DNA of 5,035 nucleotides, taken from contig JACQDG010000246.1 in assembly GCA_016201185.1 (NCBI GenBank), forward strand, positions 1 to 5,035, in the 5' to 3' direction. A model generated the notes under the pieces. It saw only the letters and a program-made list of their open reading frames with translations, ran no database searches and was not told where the DNA came from. Origin of the DNA: Acidobacteriota bacterium (GTDB taxonomy: Bacteria > Acidobacteriota > Terriglobia > Bryobacterales > JACQDG01). The number at the start of each line of letters is the position of its first letter. The first letter of the stretch is position 1. Below are positions 5,010 through 5,035 of this stretch, one piece after another. Both the position numbers and the translations under genes were made by a program.

Positions 5010-5035
5010 AAAATCGGCGATCGCTCGTCCGGCCC

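Overview
The window is GC-rich bacterial DNA with six protein-coding genes, one gene scar and no RNA genes. The futalosine-type menaquinone gene, the small atypical receiver protein, the cysteine-containing small protein and the secreted HEAT-repeat protein together look most like an Acidobacteriota chromosome. This is an inference from family resemblance; no marker gene is present to prove it.

Left part (1-1302), all on the minus strand. A gene with an N-terminal helix-turn-helix starts at 482 and runs off the left edge. Its linker is built from three identical hairpin-forming DNA repeats, each encoding QRPKMAA, followed by a cluster of short microsatellites. About 190 bases upstream is a complete 126-residue CheY-like receiver protein (673-1053) whose conserved lysine appears to be arginine. 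A 249-base intergenic region with dyad symmetries separates this gene from the divergently transcribed mqnD.

Centre (1303-3934), plus strand. mqnD (1303-2145) encodes 1,4-dihydroxy-6-naphthoate synthase of the futalosine menaquinone pathway. It is followed 62 bases later by a B12-binding-type radical SAM protein (2208-3842) of unknown substrate. The gap holds an AT-rich near-perfect inverted repeat. Just after the radical SAM gene lies a frameshifted 70-base relic of a second mqnD 3' end (3865-3934), so the radical SAM gene is bracketed by an intact mqnD and a scrap of another one.

Right part (3885-5035). A minus-strand gene for a conserved-looking protein with six cysteines ends inside the mqnD scar, so its last residues are antisense mqnD sequence. 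It is divergent from a signal-peptide-bearing HEAT-repeat gene (4386-5009). That gene ends at a TAG beyond which the same frame still reads like HEAT repeat, suggesting a nonsense mutation or an internal stop.

The genes do not form one clear pathway. The best evidence of unusual history is the mqnD / radical SAM / mqnD-relic arrangement and the repeat-built linker of the helix-turn-helix protein. I did not find a convincing new defence or mobile system.
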